Positions 43,501 through 47,268 of a stretch of 47,268 nucleotides of DNA are shown in pieces. The DNA is taken from positions 1 to 47,268 of the forward strand of contig DDWD01000163.1 of NCBI GenBank assembly GCA_002345825.1. Reading direction: 5' to 3'. Each line of letters opens with the position of its first letter. Positions within the stretch are counted from its first letter, which is position 1. This stretch comes from Bacteroidales bacterium UBA2295. GTDB lineage: Bacteria > Bacteroidota > Bacteroidia > Bacteroidales > Tenuifilaceae. A program made the translations under genes and the position numbers. The notes beneath the pieces were generated by a model, which saw only the letters and a program-made list of their open reading frames with translations, was not told the origin of the DNA and ran no database searches.

Positions 43501-44247
43501 AACTTTAGCGTCAAGGTGTTTTTTGCTGCCGACTAAACTACTTAATTGTTGATTTATCTTTTTTCTTAGAATATATATGGCATAAAAAGAAAAAAATCCT
43601 AATAAAAATATGATGACATAGGTTACTCGTAAAAAACGATTTCTGTTCTTTTTTAATTGGGTTACCTGGTTAAGGGTACGTTTATATATCAGTTCAGTAA
43701 ACTCTTCAATTGGGGACATAATATTTTTCTTATCATGGAAATACTCCTCGTCATATAGTGCCTTTAATGCCAATTCCCTATCTGGCTTTTTTTTAATTGT
43801 ATAATTACCAAGTGAATCAGCAAAAATTCCTTTTACAGCATGAAATGCAACTTCCTCAGTTTTCCATATTAAAGCGTCAGAGTTTTTTTCGGCTAATTCC
43901 AATCTCATTAGTTCATCGGTACTCAATCCCAGCTCTTTTAAGGTATCCAATAAAGCAATGGTATTGCCGTCAGGTCTTGGTTTTAATCCGTTTCTTATAT
44001 CGTAGACATTCCAGTATTTTTTTTCCCAAATACTATCACCGGTAATAACATATGTTCTGCAATACCGGGTCAGAAGGTCGGAGCTTTCCTTTAGTTCCTG
44101 TGCCAGAATTAAAGAACGATAATGTTTTTTTTCTGCATCTTCTAACTTTGACGATATCTTTAGCTGCATAAAGGTTGTTATCCCTGTGGCGACTAACAGT
44201 AGTATAATTATGCCAAAAAAGTAATCCTGAATACCTACATATTTCAT
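40531..44247 (-). CDS. Hybrid sensor histidine kinase with periplasmic sensor, PAS and GAF domains and receiver
   Basis: This 1238-aa inner-membrane kinase has TM1 (about 10-28), a helical periplasmic domain (about 29-205; ESSDLLTRYCRTYVITGD), TM2 (about 207-228), coiled coil (about 235-285), PAS (about 290-400), PAS (about 425-545), a GAF-like domain (about 560-715; GYIGYIN, WGGLWGESL), PAS (about 735-845), HisKA with SHEIRTPMNG (His876), HATPase with NNILENAIKF, DTGIGIS and GGLGLGLS, and a receiver with AEDEEIN, phospho-acceptor Asp1168 in LMDIKMP and C-terminal SKPI. All catalytic residues are present. No separate DNA-binding output is fused. Signal unknown; the following zinc-ribbon genes are tightly linked. 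Confidence 0.93.
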   Translation of the reverse strand: MKYVGIQDYFFGIIILLLVATGITTFMQLKISSKLEDAEKKHYRSLILAQELKESSDLLTRYCRTYVITGDSIWEKKYWNVYDIRNGLKPRPDGNTIALLDTLKELGLSTDELMRLELAEKNSDALIWKTEEVAFHAVKGIFADSLGNYTIKKKPDRELALKALYDEEYFHDKKNIMSPIEEFTELIYKRTLNQVTQLKKNRNRFLRVTYVIIFLLGFFSFYAIYILRKKINQQLSSLVGSKKHLDAKVKERTRELESKNQDLRTLEEELRSNNEELYQVNEKLTISEEKFRFLSDMAHEGIAVHQNGIVIDINKALTKIFGYPKEELLGEMQIEKLFHKNFQEQIKQNMAIGYDKPYEAKAIKNDGTEIWVEIFGKNTSDKKDTRRVVIFRDITERKIIENEFKNKNQEYEALNEELRQTNEELYNSRRIIELSEKKFRQLFENMEQGFAVHEMVYDNECQPIDYEFKMANKAFGELTGLNPVEIIGKTVKQLLPKTEQSWIEKYGEVAKTGKPMHFESYSVELDRYYSVVAYSPNENNFAVIFHDVSEKKKNEQNLIIEKEITEAFARYTNYELFDTLNNILTSHFECEFGYIGYINKKEDLICPSMTHSIWEKCNSSEKDIVFPKEKWGGLWGESLKQRKTLFKNEGINVPNGHIHLKNAIAVAISDSKELMGQFVLANCQVNFSSRHKEQMQRVARLIAPLLKSYLKESEFKDGIIQAKIQAEENERRLNSIIENTEAGYFFINKEGYFQRVNKAWLSLYKFANKDEVIGKHFTYVQKIDDIEQSKAFVTGIINQNPAFTCGEFSRKCKDGSVGYHTFSAGPVKEGNKIIGIEGFIIDTTEKKQYEQQLVKAKEKAEESDRLKSEFLRNMSHEIRTPMNGIMGFAELLTKEELPNESKRQYVSIIQTSCYQLINILDDILEISYLETRQVQPVFAPVNLNELLMEQFTLFNLKAKEKGIQLYIKKQLTKQESQIITDKTKLLKALNNILENAIKFTSKGSVEFGYELEKNSMILFVKDTGIGISPENLQSIFIRFSQENKDLTQNVGGLGLGLSIAKENIELLGGNINVESVKGEGSTFYLTIPYKPTKDELQNYNTMKTEEALVETGVQKILIAEDEEINFLYLEAILTDYSEDEFSIVHAKNGQEAVEQIQKTSDFDIILMDIKMPVMDGFEATKRIKQLQPGIPIIAQTAYTTQEDKDKALASGCNAFISKPINTKELFQIIKALRKNKQD

Positions 44248-44257
44248 TGCTATATAT

Positions 44258-44497
44258 TTAATAAAATTCTTGTTTCTTTGATATATTAGCCGGCAGAGTA
44301 AAGTAATATATACTTCCTTTTTTTTCTTTGAAGATATGCAAACCTAAACCAGTACCTTTTTCTCCATTTGTGCCGGGAGTAGAGTCTGTCATTTCATTTG
44401 TAAATATTTTGTTTTGTATGTTTTTAATCATGCCAGTTTCGACTTCTTTATTTTCCAGTTTGTTTAAATTGTTCAAATTCAATTTGTTGTTTTTCAT
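44258..44497 (-). pseudogene. Remnant of a histidine kinase ATPase domain
   Basis: The 79-codon frame contains STPGTNGEKGTGLGL and SIYYFTLPA, which match the G2-box and C-terminal strand of the kinase at 44763-46364 (STPGTSGEKGTGLGL and FYFQIPE). The roughly 20 residues normally between them (CKEIVEKHNGKIWVASEPG) are missing, as are the HisKA and N-box. It is therefore a deleted kinase fragment, 10 bases upstream of the hybrid kinase. If expressed it could not bind ATP alone. Confidence 0.8.
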
Positions 44498-44557
44498 TTT
44501 ATTCCCTTTTTAAAGTGTTTTCAATATGTAATTTTAATTGTATTCATGGGGTAAAAA

Positions 44558-44699
44558 GGGCGTGTACCAATGATAAAGTCCTCACATAGCCTGTGGTATC
44601 GCCAAACACCCGCGCACATGTAAAAACCACAAAGGACACACCCTTGATGGGGTGTTCAAGTGATTGTTACGTGCGCGTAAAATTTGGCGATTTTCAGGC
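44558..44699. repeat. Complex multi-stem inverted repeat between kinase genes
   Basis: Outer stems are CCTG/CAGG, TCGCCAAA (44599-44606) with TTTGGCGA (44683-44690), and CGCGCAC (44611-44617) with GTGCGCG (44671-44677). Inside, ACACCC and GGGTGT form a second hairpin (about 44637-44655). The flank GGGCGTGT (44558-44565) is itself complementary to the inner ACACACCC (44636-44643), so alternative pairings are possible. The GC content is well above the AT-rich surroundings. No protein is encoded. Confidence 0.75.
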
Positions 44700-44762
44700 C
44701 TTAACAATCAGATTGTACGATTTCCTTATAAGTATTTATTTATTCACATATTTCAATCATTA

Positions 44763-46364
44763 TCAGTTAATTTGTGTTTCTGGTATTTGGAAGTAAAAGC
44801 TACTACCATTACCTGGTTCGCTCGCAACCCAAATCTTACCATTATGTTTTTCAACTATCTCTTTACACAACATTAATCCCAGTCCGGTTCCCTTTTCACC
44901 TGAAGTTCCCGGCGTTGACTTCTTTTTAAGGTTTGTAAATAAGGTTTCGAGTTTATCTGGTTCAATGCCAACACCATTGTCTTTTATACAATATTCAACA
45001 TAGCTTTCCTGACTAATTCTCTCAACTGAGATACGCTTTGTGATTTTCTTTCCTATTACTTTGATAGTCTTATCCTTATGGCTGAATTTTATTGCGTTGG
45101 CTATTAGATTTCGAATCAAGACACTAAACATTGTTTTATCTGCATGGATGACAATATTATCCGGATGCTCAATCCTGAGCTGGATGTTCTTCTTTATTAA
45201 ACTATCCTCAAGAAATTCTTCGGTTTTCTCAATAACCCTGATGGGATTGAATTTTTGATATGTGAACTGAGCACGACCAGTTATCATCCCTCCCCATTGC
45301 AATAGTTCGTCCAACATTTCCAAGGAATTATCCAGGGCCGACTTAAGTAAGTCAATATATAGCGTTGTATTTTTATCATTTTGGTTATTGGAGTTGCTTC
45401 TGTTTAGTAGCATGACCGCAGAAGTCATTTCAGTTAATTTGGAGCGAATATCATGAGAGACGACAGAGATAAACTGGTTTTTTTGTTTATCTGATTCTTT
45501 TAAGGCGTGCTCGATTTGAACCCTTTCTGTAATATCATCCATAATAACAAGATAGGTATCCTCATTTTGATGGCGGAGAATAACGGTTGTAAGCAATACA
45601 TAAATTTTAGTTTTGTTTCTGTTCTTTAGCACAGTAAATGATGCCTCTACTTTTTCAAATTCTTTTTGGTTGTTAATTGTATCCATCACGGTATTCCTGA
45701 CTAAGCAATTGGGACAGTTTTCTCCAAAACCACATCCTTTAGCCGCTTTTAATGCAAAAATGCAATGAAAAACATTACCAATTTTATTATCTTTTGTTTC
45801 CTCATAGGGTAAGTTTACAAACTGTAGTCCTGTTCTATTCATACGGACAATCTGCATTTCCCTGTTAAGAAGTATCAAAATGGATGTAGTGTTGTTAAAG
45901 ATGGCATCCAGTTCAATTTTATTGTTAACCAGTTCTTTTTCTGCATTTTTTCGGAGGGAAATATCTCTGCATGAAAAGAGGCCATAATCTGTTTCTCCAC
46001 TGTCCTTTTTAATTGTATTCGCATTAACACTAACATCGATAATTCTACCATCTTTGGTTTTCATCCTTAGCTCAACATCGGAAATTTCTCCGGTCTGCCT
46101 AAATTTTTCAAAGTATGATTTTACTGCTACCTGGCAACTTTTGTGAAATAAATCGAAAAAAGATTTTCCGATAATTTCATTTTTCAGGTGAGCTGACTTC
46201 TTTAGAAAGGTTTTATTACACCTTAGAATTTTGCCATCATCCTTTGAAACAGACAAAATCATATCCGGGGAATTGTCAATCACAAGTTTGTACTCCTCAT
46301 TTTTTGATTGTAAGCTCTGATATTGATTGTCTTCTATTTGTCTAATTTTCATTTTGCTACTCAT
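44763..46364 (-). CDS. PAS-PAS sensor histidine kinase (cytoplasmic)
   Basis: The 533-aa protein has no membrane helix. PAS1 spans about 20-145 (SPDMILSVSKDDGKILRCN), PAS2 about 150-270 with a Cys cluster GCGFGENCPNCLVR, then HisKA with SHDIRSKLTEM (His304) and HATPase with NLIANAIKFS, DNGVGIEPDK and GEKGTGLGL. The HDIRS/K H-box is typical of a Bacteroidota kinase class. It starts inside the end of the upstream PAS frame (8-base overlap) and may once have been one polypeptide with it. It lacks a receiver, so it would need a separate partner. ATG at 46364; 46352 is an alternative. Confidence 0.9.
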   Translation of the reverse strand: MSSKMKIRQIEDNQYQSLQSKNEEYKLVIDNSPDMILSVSKDDGKILRCNKTFLKKSAHLKNEIIGKSFFDLFHKSCQVAVKSYFEKFRQTGEISDVELRMKTKDGRIIDVSVNANTIKKDSGETDYGLFSCRDISLRKNAEKELVNNKIELDAIFNNTTSILILLNREMQIVRMNRTGLQFVNLPYEETKDNKIGNVFHCIFALKAAKGCGFGENCPNCLVRNTVMDTINNQKEFEKVEASFTVLKNRNKTKIYVLLTTVILRHQNEDTYLVIMDDITERVQIEHALKESDKQKNQFISVVSHDIRSKLTEMTSAVMLLNRSNSNNQNDKNTTLYIDLLKSALDNSLEMLDELLQWGGMITGRAQFTYQKFNPIRVIEKTEEFLEDSLIKKNIQLRIEHPDNIVIHADKTMFSVLIRNLIANAIKFSHKDKTIKVIGKKITKRISVERISQESYVEYCIKDNGVGIEPDKLETLFTNLKKKSTPGTSGEKGTGLGLMLCKEIVEKHNGKIWVASEPGNGSSFYFQIPETQIN

Positions 46365-46995
46365 TAATATTGGATATTATACCTAATAGATTTTCCAATT
46401 CTCCGTTGGTTCCATATATGCATGATACAGAAATATTTACACAAACAACAATTTTGTTTTTTTTAATTATTCTTTTTTCCAGATTGTATTTAGTTTGCCT
46501 GTTTTTAATGGTTTCATTAAGTTGCTTCTGCTCTATCAGGTAATCATCAGGGTGTGTAAATGATGAATAATTTACAGAAATTAGTTCATCCTGAGTATAT
46601 CCTAATAGGTTCGCGAACACATTATTCACAAAGAGTAATTTTCCATTAGGCTTGGATAAATATACCCCTGTAATGGTTTTTACATTTATAGTTTGTAATA
46701 TGTAACGAAAATCTGTTGAAAATCTATTATGGTTGGTATTCTCATTATGAGAGAGGATTTTCATGGCTGCAATATCATCTGAAATTCTTGACAGCTCAAC
46801 GTGAGAATTTATAACATTCCCATTATTCAATATAAAATCCCAGTTGAAGGAAATATTTCGACCTTGCTTGTAATCCGTCAGCAACTTTTCAATTTTATTG
46901 ATTGATAATGAACCATCCGACTGGTATTCCGGTGAGAATCCAAATGGACTTCTCCCCTTAATTTCGCCAGGTTTTTTAAAACCAAATAAAGACAA
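46357..46995 (-). CDS. PAS-domain protein, probably detached N-terminal part of the downstream kinase
   Basis: The frame from a TTG at 46995 gives 212 aa with a partial PAS-like part and one clear PAS (about 100-210; YLSKPNGKLLFVNNVFANLLGY, ENLLGIISNINE). The same frame is open upstream to an in-frame TGA at 47245-47247, encoding a coiled coil (NHQYQNKLEEYKQITHQLL) and the start of the first PAS (NYPLFLLRKENISDVNDAAL), but that stretch has no ATG. So either a rare start is used or the gene's 5' part is lost. The 3' end stops where a linker to a further PAS would be expected, overlapping the kinase start by 8 bases. Confidence 0.6.
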   Translation of the reverse strand: MSLFGFKKPGEIKGRSPFGFSPEYQSDGSLSINKIEKLLTDYKQGRNISFNWDFILNNGNVINSHVELSRISDDIAAMKILSHNENTNHNRFSTDFRYILQTINVKTITGVYLSKPNGKLLFVNNVFANLLGYTQDELISVNYSSFTHPDDYLIEQKQLNETIKNRQTKYNLEKRIIKKNKIVVCVNISVSCIYGTNGELENLLGIISNINE

Positions 46996-47268
46996 GGCAG
47001 CATCATTAACATCAGAGATATTTTCTTTTCGCAGGAGAAATAGTGGGTAATTCAGCGATTTTAAAAAAGAGATGAAGTTCTCTTCGGTTTCTTTTAATTG
47101 GTTGCTGGTTTCTAATAATTGATGGGTAATTTGTTTGTATTCCTCTAGCTTGTTTTGATACTGATGATTTGCATATTTTAGTTCATTTACTAATTTGTAG
47201 TTTCTTAGATGGGCTTTTAATCTGGACTTTATTTCATAATCCTGTCACAGCTGTCCAAAATAAATAAA
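46996..47268 (-). other. Open coiled-coil extension and window end
   Basis: 46996-47244 continues the PAS frame without a start codon. 47245-47247 is an in-frame TGA, and the last 21 bases are open again up to the window edge. The sequence CACAGCTGT at 47246-47254 is near-palindromic and could be a junction, but the window ends too soon to tell. Confidence 0.5.

Noticed and set aside
44558..44699. Integron attC site
   Set aside because: The stems are attC-like in size, but I found no RYYYAAC/GTTRRRY pair at the ends and no integron integrase or cassette array in the window.

Overview
The window looks like chromosomal DNA of an anaerobic or facultatively anaerobic member of the Bacteroidota, probably near the Bacteroidales/Marinilabiliales. 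The evidence is several promoter boxes of the form TAnnTTTG, choice-of-anchor, FISUMP and InlB-type surface domains, a PorE-like TPR/propeller/OmpA protein, M56/BlaI pairs, FtsX-type permeases and a tungsten-type aldehyde:ferredoxin oxidoreductase. I had only the sequence, so family names rest on motif recognition.

Layout. 1-7876 (-) is the N-terminal 2625 codons of a giant secreted multidomain adhesin, cut by the window edge inside a 261-bp tandem repeat. 7877-9164 is non-coding and rich in hairpins and decayed repeats. 9165-12700 (-) holds a tandem (fused) adenylate kinase and an aldehyde:ferredoxin oxidoreductase. At 13-16.3 kb a membrane-bound AraC-type regulator diverges from a PorE-like envelope protein, followed by two FtsX/MacB-type permeases (+). 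21.4-26 kb (-) carries a dicarboxylate/amino-acid symporter, SlyD, and a BlaI/M56 pair with a well-formed promoter lying between two palindromic operators. 26.2-26.9 kb is a non-coding element with 22-bp perfect terminal inverted repeats. Then come a cold-shock protein, an outer-membrane barrel (-), and a (+) operon of an SDR oxidoreductase, an ankyrin-repeat barrel protein and two paralogous small lipoproteins. 31.3-35.2 kb (-) is a tight four-gene operon: alpha/beta hydrolase, unknown 180-aa protein, SWIM zinc-finger protein, AlkD-type DNA glycosylase. 35.3-36.5 kb (-) encodes a FISUMP protein with a three-fold repeat that looks like a beta-trefoil.

At about 37.1 kb the character changes. 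A strong terminator sits beside a sequence matching the 3' end of a tmRNA or tRNA (CCAGCTCCACCA, minus strand), and everything to the right is more AT-rich. That side carries a Crp/Fnr regulator with a pirin, and then a signalling region on the minus strand: a 1238-aa hybrid histidine kinase followed by three small unknown genes, a decayed kinase remnant, a large structured inverted repeat, and a PAS-PAS kinase whose N-terminal part lies in a separate overlapping frame. I read the right-hand 10 kb as a possible integrated island with recent gene decay; this is inference.

Both window edges (a long tandem repeat at the left, an interrupted gene at the right) would fit contig ends.
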